From NCBI GenBank assembly GCA_030598165.1, contig JAUVQL010000044.1, forward strand, positions 1-6,988: a DNA stretch of 6,988 nt. The letters are read 5' to 3'. The stretch comes from Acidobacteriota bacterium. Lineage in GTDB: Bacteria; Acidobacteriota; Vicinamibacteria; Marinacidobacterales; SMYC01. The translations under genes and the position numbers were made by a program. The notes beneath the pieces are model-generated. The model saw only the letters and a list, made by a program, of their open reading frames with translations, did no database searches and was not told the origin of the DNA. Of the stretch, positions 1 through 6,988 are shown one piece after another; position 1 is the first letter of the stretch, and every line of letters begins with the position of its first letter.

Positions 1-56
1 AGGCCAGGCCAAGCCCAGAGCACCGCTGGCGAGAAGCAATCTCTGGTTCCCTTATC

Positions 57-73
57 GCCCGGCTCAGCCGGGC
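57..73. repeat. Short GC-rich palindrome
   Basis: GCCCGGCT and AGCCGGGC form 8-base arms around a single C, so in RNA about 6 pairs would close a 5-base loop. It directly abuts the next inverted repeat (71-104) and shares three bases with it, so the two make one composite element. Such paired GC-rich palindromes resemble REP-type intergenic repeats. Whether this one is repeated elsewhere in the genome cannot be seen here. Confidence 0.5.
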
Positions 74-113
74 CTACGAAGATCTTATGTATCGGTCGTA
101 GGCCTTCTTTGTT
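71..113 (+). terminator. Possible rho-independent terminator, plus strand
   Basis: GGCCTACGA (71-79) is the exact reverse complement of TCGTAGGCC (96-104). An inner GAT/ATC pairing shortens the loop to about seven bases. On the plus strand the stem is followed by TTCTTTGTT (105-113), a T-rich tail, so a terminator for a plus-strand gene left of the window is the simplest reading. The minus-strand side has no T tract. It could equally be half of a palindromic repeat element together with 57-73. Confidence 0.4.
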
Positions 114-142
114 AACAGAACCGGCATGTTGTTTTTGCCCTA

Positions 143-195
143 TTAAGAGAGTTCTGAGGCCAGGCTGTGCCTGGCAATCACGCTGACTCTCTTGA
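143..195. repeat. Nested inverted repeat
   Basis: Outer arms AAGAGAGT (145-152) and ACTCTCTT (186-193) are exact complements, extendable by a G-T wobble and one more pair to 143 and 195. Inside them lies a second hairpin, GCCAGGC (159-165) with GCCTGGC (169-175) around TGT. The result is a stem, internal loop and stem structure. Neither side ends in a T tract, so it is not an obvious terminator. It could be a folded RNA end or a mobile palindromic repeat. Confidence 0.5.
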
Positions 196-291
196 TCGCT
201 TCGGGATCCCCTAAGTAATAATGTCGAATGGGCGACAAATCGTCGTTCAGCTCGTAAACCAATATACCGATTTCCTCTTGAGAGACGTCGG

Positions 292-327
292 GGAGGCCTT
301 GGAGGTGCGATCACCTCCAAGGCCTCC
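292..327 (-). terminator. Perfect 16-bp hairpin after gap, probable 3' end structure
   Basis: Bases 292-307 and 312-327 are perfect reverse complements (16 bp, GGAGGCCTTGGAGGTG on the left arm) around the tetraloop CGAT. The structure begins 53 bases past the gap stop codon, where a transcript terminator or a 3' end protecting against exonucleases would be expected. There is no T tract on either side, so classical intrinsic termination is not supported by the tail. The strand is assigned from its position after gap. Confidence 0.5.
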
Positions 328-380
328 TGAACCGAACTGCTTGGACTTTTCAGACTACTACGGGACTAGCGGGTCGAGCA

Positions 381-1391
381 CTAGGCTCGGTCCTGAGCCG
401 CCATGAAGTGGATGAGATCTCTCACGCGGCACGAAAAACCCCATTCATTGTCGTACCAAGAGAAAACCTTGGCCAGGTTGCCCCCGACGACCTTGGTAAA
501 ACCCGAGTCCACAATGGAAGATGCAGGGTGCCCTCGAAAATCAATGGAGACCAAAGGTATGTCGCAGACTTCCAGGATACCCTTCAATGGGCCCGCCGCT
601 GCGGTCTTGAAGGCTTGGTTGATCGCCTCCTCCGTCGCGGACTTCGAAAGCTCCACCGTCAGATCTACGATCGATACGTTCGGCGTCGGGACCCGCATGG
701 AGCAACCATCGAGCTTTCCTTTGAGCTCGGGAATCACCAGGCCAATGGCCGCCGCGGCACCCGTCGAGGTCGGAATCATCGACACCGCAGCCGCACGAGC
801 GCGTCTCAGATCTTTGTGGGGCAGGTCGAGGATCCTTTGATCGTTGGTATAGGAGTGAATGGTCGTCATTTGTCCCTTGACGATCCCAAAACTGTCGTTC
901 AAAACCTTCGTGATAGGAGCCAGGCAGTTTGTCGTGCAAGAGGCGTTCGAAATGATGTGATGATTCTTGGCATCATATTTCTCGTGATTGACGCCCAAGA
1001 CAATGGTGATGTCTTCCTGCTTAGCGGGCGCTGATATGATGACCTTGCGGGCTCCGGCCGTAATGTGCTTGCCGGCCGTCTCTTTCGTCCTAAACAAGCC
1101 GGTACACTCGATGACATACTCCACGCCGAGATCCTTCCAGGGGAGGTTTGCTGGATCTCGTTCCGACAGCACCTTGACTTTACGGTCGGCCACGAGAATC
1201 GTGTTGCCGTCGACGCTCACGTCCTCGTCAAGATTACCTAGAATTGAATCGTACTTGAGAAGATGGCCCAGCGTCTTCGCGTCCGTAATATCGTTGACCG
1301 CAACAAAGTCCAGATCCTCCTCGTACAAAGCGGCTCTTAGAATGTTCCTACCGATCCGCCCAAAACCGTTAATCCCGATGCGGATTGCCAT
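381..1391 (-). CDS. gap: Type I glyceraldehyde-3-phosphate dehydrogenase
   Basis: This enzyme oxidises and phosphorylates glyceraldehyde-3-phosphate to 1,3-bisphosphoglycerate with NAD, in cytoplasmic glycolysis and its reversal. The protein has 336 residues, the normal family length. Visible are the N-terminal Rossmann motif GFGRIGR (residues 9-15), the active-site stretch SNASCTTNC with catalytic Cys152, and His179 as the partner base. The VND at 32-34 and the Leu-Pro at 190-191 are those of the NAD-dependent glycolytic type rather than the NADP-preferring GapB type. The C-terminal WYDNEWGFS motif is intact. The start is secured by a perfect AAAGGAGG ribosome binding site six bases upstream (1398-1405). 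It lies downstream of eno on the same strand. No pgk or tpiA follows, which is the common partner arrangement elsewhere. Confidence 0.97.
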   Translation of the reverse strand: MAIRIGINGFGRIGRNILRAALYEEDLDFVAVNDITDAKTLGHLLKYDSILGNLDEDVSVDGNTILVADRKVKVLSERDPANLPWKDLGVEYVIECTGLFRTKETAGKHITAGARKVIISAPAKQEDITIVLGVNHEKYDAKNHHIISNASCTTNCLAPITKVLNDSFGIVKGQMTTIHSYTNDQRILDLPHKDLRRARAAAVSMIPTSTGAAAAIGLVIPELKGKLDGCSMRVPTPNVSIVDLTVELSKSATEEAINQAFKTAAAGPLKGILEVCDIPLVSIDFRGHPASSIVDSGFTKVVGGNLAKVFSWYDNEWGFSCRVRDLIHFMAAQDRA

Positions 1392-1397
1392 AAAGTT

Positions 1398-1405
1398 CCT
1401 CCTTT
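1398..1405 (-). promoter_or_regulatory. Strong Shine-Dalgarno of gap
   Basis: On the minus strand AAAGGAGG sits six bases before the ATG of gap. It is a near-perfect match to the 16S rRNA tail, fixing the start codon and predicting high translation, as expected for a glycolytic enzyme. Confidence 0.85.
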
Positions 1406-1461
1406 AATTAGTTGGTCGCTCGCGTTAATTTGCGTTCATGTGCGGCTACATTTCTACTGTT

Positions 1462-1493
1462 TCTTTGCGTCTCCGCGTCTTGGCGTTAATTTC
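1462..1493. repeat. Degenerate tandem 8-base repeat between eno and gap
   Basis: Three successive octamers, TCTTTGCG, TCTCCGCG and TCTTGGCG, are followed by TTAATTTC. The block ending GCGTTAATTT (1483-1492) has an exact copy at 1422-1431. The layout resembles the 'TTTGCGTC TTTGCGTTAA' type of intergenic repeat that I recall from several bacterial phyla. The 11 bases CTTTGCGTCTC at 1463-1473 recur in opposite orientation at 3111-3121. No terminator-like hairpin is seen between the two genes, so eno and gap could be co-transcribed across it. Confidence 0.5.
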
Positions 1494-1506
1494 TTCTCTT
1501 AGATAT

Positions 1507-2817
<1,311 letters not shown>

Positions 2818-3068
2818 TCATCTGCTACTAAGAAGACGCCAAAGCCAGCGAACGTCTATGGGCCCGTCGGCCCAGGCAAAGGAGGAAATCCCCGCGTTTC
2901 AAACGTAATATCTGGCGCCGAGGAATGGCAGTCCAAATGCTCTCACTCACTGGCAGGCCTGATTTCTCCCCGAACCGCGCATTCTACTACAGAAAATTGA
3001 CGGGCGCTTCTTTACTTTCATGCTAAAGTCGGGCCCTCAAAAGCCAAACTGAGAGGGCGTGCAAGCGG

Positions 3069-3097
3069 TTGACCCGACCACTCATTTGGTGTCAAAT
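3069..3097 (+). promoter_or_regulatory. Predicted sigma-70 promoter for the DUF2959/phosphorylase cluster
   Basis: TTGACC (3069-3074) matches the -35 consensus at five of six positions. After a spacer of exactly 17 bases, TCAAAT (3092-3097) matches the -10 at four of six, including the final A, A and T. Transcription would begin near 3104, giving a leader of about 125 bases before the ATG at 3230. The call is by eye only, and such matches also arise by chance. Confidence 0.4.
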
Positions 3098-3100
3098 GAG
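3081..3100. promoter_or_regulatory. Perfect palindrome overlapping the -10, possible operator
   Basis: CTCATTTG (3081-3088) and CAAATGAG (3093-3100) are exact reverse complements around GTGT. The 20-base dyad covers the spacer and the -10 of the predicted promoter, where a dimeric repressor would block polymerase. It does not match a regulator motif I know well. As RNA it would be only a modest AT-rich hairpin without a T tail, so a terminator is less likely. Confidence 0.45.
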
Positions 3101-3217
3101 CGCTCCAAAAGAGACGCAAAGCGACAAAGGCATCCCGGATCGCCGTCTTGGCACCCCCTCGAGCTATTTGCGACTTCGCGCCGTTCGGTTTTTGAGCTCG
3201 GTTTTTCGCGCGCCTGA

Positions 3218-3222
3218 AAGGA
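3218..3222 (+). promoter_or_regulatory. Shine-Dalgarno of the DUF2959 gene
   Basis: AAGGA lies seven bases before the ATG at 3230, well spaced, and supports that start, which also gives a complete signal peptide. Confidence 0.75.
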
Positions 3223-3229
3223 TAAAGAA

Positions 3230-3877
3230 ATGAGAAACACGAAGGTTTACTACAGCATGTCTCTAGCCATGGTCTTTTTGTTTACGACCATTTTCGCTGC
3301 GGGCGCTCACGCCCAAGAAGGCCACAAGCAAACCGAAAGGCTCGTCAAACGAGCCGGGGAGACACTAAAGGAAATCGTTGAGACCAAACACCAGCTCCAA
3401 AAGACCCTCACCCAGTACAACTCCATCATCGAAGGTAAGACTGACAACGCCAACAAGACCTACAAGGATCTCGTCAAGTCCGTCGACCAGTGCGAGAAGA
3501 AAAGAGCCAACGTTAGCAAGAAAACCGAAGAGATGGAACAAGAGGCCCACATCTTTTTTCAGGAATGGACCACCAGCCTGGAGGCCATAGCTAACGAGGA
3601 CCTGAAAAAAAGGAGCCAGGACCGTTTGAACGATACCCGTGTCCGTTACAGCGACATCCTGAGATCGGGGCGACAAGCCGGAGGCGAGTTCGACGCTTTC
3701 ATCGGCGAGCTGCGCGATCAAATCGTCTACCTCGGCTTCGACCTCAACCCATCCGCAGTGGCAAGTCTCAAAGGAGATGCCGCCAAGCTCAACCAAAACG
3801 GCGATGTGCTGTTCGGCAAGATCGACGGTGTCTCCAAGCTCATCACCGAGTATATCCAATCGATCCAACCTAAGTAA
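3230..3877 (+). CDS. Exported coiled-coil DUF2959 family protein
   Basis: This is a 215-residue protein of unknown function. Residues 1-28 form a classical Sec signal peptide: basic start, hydrophobic core from about 9 to 24, and cleavage after AHA (26-28). There is no lipobox cysteine, so the mature protein should be soluble in the periplasm rather than a lipoprotein. The mature part is highly charged and helical, with long stretches likely to be coiled coil (about 31-66 and 75-110). The pattern from FFQEW (109-113), through the Arg/Asp-rich helix around 128-142, to LRDQIVYLGFDLNPSAVASLKG (161-182) matches what I recall of the DUF2959 family, recognised from memory. It has one cysteine (Cys88). 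It heads a plus-strand cluster and is followed after 77 bases by glycogen phosphorylase. Any link to glycogen is inferred from position only. An envelope or stress role is possible but unproven. Confidence 0.85.
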   Translation: MRNTKVYYSMSLAMVFLFTTIFAAGAHAQEGHKQTERLVKRAGETLKEIVETKHQLQKTLTQYNSIIEGKTDNANKTYKDLVKSVDQCEKKRANVSKKTEEMEQEAHIFFQEWTTSLEAIANEDLKKRSQDRLNDTRVRYSDILRSGRQAGGEFDAFIGELRDQIVYLGFDLNPSAVASLKGDAAKLNQNGDVLFGKIDGVSKLITEYIQSIQPK

Positions 3878-3881
3878 CGTA

Positions 3882-3918
3882 TCGGGCAGCGCTCCCTACC
3901 CATGGGATGCGCTGCCGA
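3882..3918 (+). promoter_or_regulatory. Strong intercistronic hairpin between DUF2959 and phosphorylase genes
   Basis: GGCAGCGC (3885-3892) pairs perfectly with GCGCTGCC (3909-3916). Inside, TCCC (3893-3896) pairs with GGGA (3904-3907) past one bulged T, leaving a seven-base loop. Outside, two further pairs form around a bulged G. The stem begins eight bases after the DUF2959 stop. No T tract follows, so it looks like a processing, stabilising or partial-termination element rather than a full terminator. It buries the ATG at 3907, arguing against that codon as the phosphorylase start. Confidence 0.55.
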
Positions 3919-3954
3919 TCAACTTCCCGCTACGAGAACGACCGAAAAGAGCCG

Positions 3955-6540
3955 ATGAAGAAAAAAAAGGCCACAAAAGCAACGAGGACCAAAAAGACGA
4001 CCACAAAGAAGCGACGCTCGAAAGTCTCCAAGAAAGCCGCCTCCCTCCGGTATACACCGCAGCTCCGCTTGGGCCACCTGGATAAAGACCTCATCGAACG
4101 CTATGAGTGCGGGCCCGTGAAATTCTCTGGAGAAGATGATGCCCTCTTTGAAGAGCACTTGATTTTCGATCATGTGATCGAGCCAGCGGACGCCCAACCA
4201 CGGGACCAATTCGAGGCTTTAGCTCACTCCCTGCGCGACGTCCTGGCGCAACGATGGATCAAGACTCGACGCACGCAACGCAAGAAGAACCCCAAGCGAG
4301 TCTATTACCTCTCGATGGAGTTTCTCATCGGCCGCTCGTTGACCAACAACGTCACCAATATGATGGTGGAGCCCTTGGCACGGGAGGCCATGAAGCGAAG
4401 AGGGCTCGACTGGTTGCACCTCGCCGAGCAGGAGCCCGATGCCGGCCTGGGCAACGGGGGCCTCGGCCGATTAGCGGCCTGTTTCATCGACTCTCTAGCC
4501 ACTCTCGAAATCCCTGCTATGGGTTATGGCTTGCGCTACGAGCACGGCATTTTTCGTCAAAGCGTGTCCCGCGGCCACCAAGTGGAGCGCCCGGACAACT
4601 GGCTGCGGTATCCCGATCCATGGGAAGTGGAGCGATCGAACGAACCGGCCCTGGTACGTTTCGAAAGCGGCATCGGAATGCAAGGGGGCGAGCTCATCGG
4701 TTCACCGGGTCAGCCCACTATTCTCCTCGGCATACCCTACGACCGTCCGGTGATTGGATATGGAGGGAAGACCATTAATACGCTTCGCCTCTGGGGCGCT
4801 GCCGCTCCGGAGGAATTCGACTTCGGGGAGTTCAGTAGCGGCGACTGGTTCGGGGCCGTACACGACCAAGTCATTGCCGAGGCCCTGACGCGCGTTCTTT
4901 ATCCAGACGACTCCACGCGTGCCAACAGAGCTCTCCGTTTCATGCAGGAGTATTTTCTCGTTGCTTGTTCGCTCGCCGACATCATCGCCAGATTCCTCCG
5001 TGACAATGACGACTGGCAAGCTTTGCCCGACAAGGTCGCTATTCAGCTCAACGACACGCACCCCGCTATGGCCGTGGCCGAGCTCATGCGCATCCTCATC
5101 GACAGGGTAAGACTATCGTGGGACGAAGCTTGGGACATCACAACGAGGACCCTCGCATATACCAATCACACTCTTCTCCCGGAAGCTCTTGAGAAATGGC
5201 CAGTCCGAATCTTCGAGGCCGCCCTGCCACGTCACCTCGAAATCATCTATGAGATCAATCGACGTTTCTTGATGAACGCTAAGAAGCGATTCCCCAACGA
5301 CGCCGCACGAATGCAACGCATGAGTCTCGTTGAAGAGGGCTCCGTCAAGAAAATCAGGATGGCCCATTTGGCCGTTGTGGGCTCTCACTCAACGAATGGG
5401 GTCGCGGAGATCCACTCTAGACTAGTCCGTACGCAGTTGCTATCGGATTTCGCCGAGATGTACCCGGAGCGCTTCAACAACAAAACCAACGGAGTGACAC
5501 CGCGTCGATGGATTCTTCTCGCCAACCCCGGTCTGTCCGAGCTCATTACGGACACGATTGGAGACGGTTGGATTACGGACTTGAGCCAGCTTCGTCGCCT
5601 TCTGCCGCTGGCCGACGATGCCGCCTTTCGCAAACGATTCCTCAAAACCAAGCGTGAGGCAAAAGTGCGCTTTTCAAAATGGCTAGAGCAAACGACCGGG
5701 CAGGTCGTCGACCCAGAATGGATATTCGACAGCCAGATCAAACGCATTCACGAATACAAGCGTCAGCTACTGAACCTTCTCCACATCATCGTGCTCTACA
5801 ACCGGCTACGAGAGAATCCCAACCTGGATATTCCTCCCCGAACCTTCTTCTTCGCGGGAAAGGCGGCACCTGCCTACCATCTAGCCAAGCTCATCATCAA
5901 GCTTTGCAGCAACATCGCTGCGACCATCGACGCCGATCCTGCAGTGCGCGAGCGCATCAAAGTGGTCTTCTTGTCCGATTACTGCGTTACTCTCGCCCAG
6001 AGGCTCATTCCGGCAACGGATGTCTCCGAGCAGATTTCGACAGCCGGCTATGAAGCCAGCGGTACGGGCAACATGAAGTTCATGATGAACGGCGCCCTCA
6101 CGATCGGAACGCGGGACGGCGCCACGATTGAGATGGCTGAAGAAGCCGGTGAAGAGAACCTTTTCCTATTCGGCTTGACGGCTGAAGAGGTTGCGAGCAC
6201 CCAAAATTGGTACGACCCCTTTTGGCACTTGGAGAACGAGCCAGAAACACGGGCCGCTCTCGAACTCATCTTTTCCGACCACTTCAGCCCCGACGAAAAG
6301 GGCATCTTCAATCCTATCCGCGACGTACTGCTGAACTTCGGTGATCACTATATGCACTTGGCGGACTTGACGTCTTACGCTCGGGCGCAAGACAAGGTCG
6401 GCAAGCTCTACGTCGACCGGTCGGCATGGGCTCGCAAGGCCGTCATCAACATCGCATGTTCCGGTAAATTCTCGAGCGATCGAACCATCCAGGAATACGC
6501 CGATGACATATGGGGGGCCAAACCCTGTCCCGTCGAATAG
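3955..6540 (+). CDS. glgP: Glycogen/alpha-glucan phosphorylase (GT35)
   Basis: The enzyme cleaves terminal alpha-1,4-glucose from glycogen or maltodextrin with phosphate, giving glucose-1-phosphate, and uses pyridoxal phosphate. From the ATG at 3955 it has 861 residues, slightly longer than the usual 800-850. Conserved blocks, in that numbering, are YYLSMEFLIGRSL (about 117-129), GLGNGGLGRLA (164-174), NDTHPAMAV (366-374), YTNHTLLPEALE (402-413), NGVTPRRW (512-519), KRIHEYKRQ (596-604) and EASGTGNMKF (700-709) with the cofactor Lys708. All are intact. Residues 1-27 contain 15 Lys/Arg and no acidic residue, an unusual tail before the conserved core. An ATG at 3907 would add 16 residues but lies inside a stable hairpin and lacks a ribosome binding site. 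The 3955 start has only a weak purine run, GAAAAGAG, three bases upstream. Glycogen versus maltodextrin preference cannot be told from sequence alone. Confidence 0.95.
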   Translation: MKKKKATKATRTKKTTTKKRRSKVSKKAASLRYTPQLRLGHLDKDLIERYECGPVKFSGEDDALFEEHLIFDHVIEPADAQPRDQFEALAHSLRDVLAQRWIKTRRTQRKKNPKRVYYLSMEFLIGRSLTNNVTNMMVEPLAREAMKRRGLDWLHLAEQEPDAGLGNGGLGRLAACFIDSLATLEIPAMGYGLRYEHGIFRQSVSRGHQVERPDNWLRYPDPWEVERSNEPALVRFESGIGMQGGELIGSPGQPTILLGIPYDRPVIGYGGKTINTLRLWGAAAPEEFDFGEFSSGDWFGAVHDQVIAEALTRVLYPDDSTRANRALRFMQEYFLVACSLADIIARFLRDNDDWQALPDKVAIQLNDTHPAMAVAELMRILIDRVRLSWDEAWDITTRTLAYTNHTLLPEALEKWPVRIFEAALPRHLEIIYEINRRFLMNAKKRFPNDAARMQRMSLVEEGSVKKIRMAHLAVVGSHSTNGVAEIHSRLVRTQLLSDFAEMYPERFNNKTNGVTPRRWILLANPGLSELITDTIGDGWITDLSQLRRLLPLADDAAFRKRFLKTKREAKVRFSKWLEQTTGQVVDPEWIFDSQIKRIHEYKRQLLNLLHIIVLYNRLRENPNLDIPPRTFFFAGKAAPAYHLAKLIIKLCSNIAATIDADPAVRERIKVVFLSDYCVTLAQRLIPATDVSEQISTAGYEASGTGNMKFMMNGALTIGTRDGATIEMAEEAGEENLFLFGLTAEEVASTQNWYDPFWHLENEPETRAALELIFSDHFSPDEKGIFNPIRDVLLNFGDHYMHLADLTSYARAQDKVGKLYVDRSAWARKAVINIACSGKFSSDRTIQEYADDIWGAKPCPVE

Positions 6541-6570
6541 TCGCTCGTATTTCTGAGGACGGATGAGATC

Positions 6571-6988
6571 ATGAGCGTACCGAAGGGTGTTTCTTATCTC
6601 GTTGTCTTTGTCCTTACCGCTGTTGTCGCCTACGCACTTCTTTGGCCCGTACCCATCGATCCGCAGGCGTGGACACCACCAGAGGCACCACTCTTGACGG
6701 GCGTTTATGAGCCCAACAGCGCTTTGTCGGCTATTGAAAGGATTGGATCGGGCGTCGACTTCGGACCGGAAGATACCGCGTTTGATCGCGAAGGCCGCAT
6801 CTATGCCGGCATGGAGCACGGACGAATCGTACGTTTTCAACCTGATGGCGGCGGGTACGAAGGATTCGCCGAAACCGGAGGCCGCCCCTTGGGGATGGAC
6901 TTCGACCCGGCAGGAAACCTCATCGTGGCCGATGCCCAAAAAGGGCTACTCTCGGTTTCACCGGACTCCAAAGTGACGGTCTTGGCCA
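6571..6988 (+). CDS. Membrane-anchored SMP-30/strictosidine-synthase-like beta-propeller, partial
   Basis: The first 139 codons of a gene that runs off the right edge. It begins at ATG 6571, 30 bases after the phosphorylase stop, with GAGG (6554-6557) or GGATGAG (6561-6567) as a mediocre ribosome binding site. Close spacing suggests co-transcription. Residues 7-24 form a hydrophobic segment followed by WPVPIDP, most likely a single N-terminal membrane anchor with the rest outside the cytoplasm. GPEDTAFDREGRIYAGMEHGRIVRF (about 66-90) and GRPLGMDFDPAGNLIVADAQKGLLSV (about 103-128) are successive propeller blades. They are typical of the SMP-30/gluconolactonase and strictosidine synthase-like superfamily, and closest in feel to APMAP-like proteins. 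A lactonase or esterase activity is plausible, but the substrate is unknown and the catalytic part is mostly outside the window. Confidence 0.85.
   Translation, partial: MSVPKGVSYLVVFVLTAVVAYALLWPVPIDPQAWTPPEAPLLTGVYEPNSALSAIERIGSGVDFGPEDTAFDREGRIYAGMEHGRIVRFQPDGGGYEGFAETGGRPLGMDFDPAGNLIVADAQKGLLSVSPDSKVTVLA

Larger units (their letters stand above)
1..380. other. Palindrome-rich non-coding region downstream of gap
   Basis: No convincing gene lies here. An open frame at 221-406 (61 codons) has no good ribosome binding site, runs through a perfect hairpin and into the antisense of gap, and is most likely chance. The stretch instead holds at least four inverted repeats: 57-73, 71-104, a nested one at 143-195, and 292-327. 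The sequence AGGCCAGGC occurs at 1-9 and again at 157-165. This is the pattern of a 3' intergenic region that collects terminators and short palindromic repeats. Any gene to the left lies outside the window. Confidence 0.6.

Noticed and set aside
221..406. Plus-strand frame of 61 codons downstream of gap
   Set aside because: It has no clear ribosome binding site, runs through a perfect hairpin, overlaps the antisense of the gap end and has no recognisable protein pattern.
408..1034. Plus-strand frame of 208 codons antisense to gap
   Set aside because: The gap gene is unmistakable on the other strand and the translation here is arginine-rich and without motifs.
2997..3025. TTGACG box with ATGCTA 17 bases later as a plus-strand promoter
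   Set aside because: The -35 is good but the -10 matches TATAAT poorly, and a better promoter lies at 3069-3097.
3059..3217. A 52-codon GTG-start frame with GAGAGGG upstream, in front of the DUF2959 gene
   Set aside because: Its start lies upstream of the predicted promoter, it has an arginine-rich chance-like composition, and it covers the promoter and palindrome. There is no independent support.
3365..3868. Long minus-strand frame of 167 codons opposite the DUF2959 gene
   Set aside because: It mirrors the codon usage of a well-supported exported protein. The low-complexity Leu/Val/Gly/Asp translation is typical of an antisense shadow.
3907..3954. Upstream ATG giving a 16-residue longer phosphorylase
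   Set aside because: The codon is buried in a stable hairpin, has no Shine-Dalgarno and adds residues unlike the family. ATG 3955 has a weak purine run upstream and is preferred.
6166..6939. Minus-strand frame of 257 codons across the phosphorylase end and propeller gene
   Set aside because: It lies antisense to two well-supported genes and crosses their junction; its translation shows no known motif.

Overview
The window reads as chromosomal DNA of a Gram-negative bacterium of moderate GC content. One protein has a clear Sec signal peptide for export, another an N-terminal membrane anchor, and the intergenic DNA is rich in short palindromes and degenerate repeats. The flavour of the proteins (an animal-like glycogen phosphorylase core, a DUF2959 protein, an APMAP-like beta-propeller) would fit Acidobacteriota or a similar environmental lineage, but this is an impression and not a placement.

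Layout: positions 1-380 carry no convincing gene, only a string of hairpins, two of which could end transcription. On the minus strand follow the type I glyceraldehyde-3-phosphate dehydrogenase gene (gap, 381-1391) and, upstream of it, the enolase gene (eno, 1507-2802). Both have strong Shine-Dalgarno sequences. They are separated by 115 bases holding a degenerate 8-base repeat of the 'TTTGCGTCTTTGCGTTAA' kind. A 427-base divergent intergenic region (2803-3229) separates this pair from a plus-strand cluster. That cluster contains an exported coiled-coil DUF2959 protein (3230-3877), a GT35 glycogen phosphorylase with an unusual lysine/arginine-rich N-terminal tail (best start 3955, to 6540), and the 5' part of a membrane-anchored SMP-30/strictosidine-synthase-like beta-propeller (from 6571, running off the right edge).

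How the genes fit together: glycogen phosphorylase releases glucose-1-phosphate from stored glycogen, and GAPDH and enolase carry out later glycolytic steps, so the divergent units share a carbon theme. The DUF2959 and propeller proteins are envelope proteins with no obvious place in that pathway. The most interesting non-coding signals are a perfect 8+8 bp palindrome overlapping the -10 of a good predicted promoter upstream of the DUF2959 gene, a very stable hairpin between the DUF2959 and phosphorylase genes, and the palindrome-rich region downstream of gap. I see no CRISPR array, tRNA, rRNA, insertion sequence, phage gene or defence system. The coding content is mostly housekeeping.
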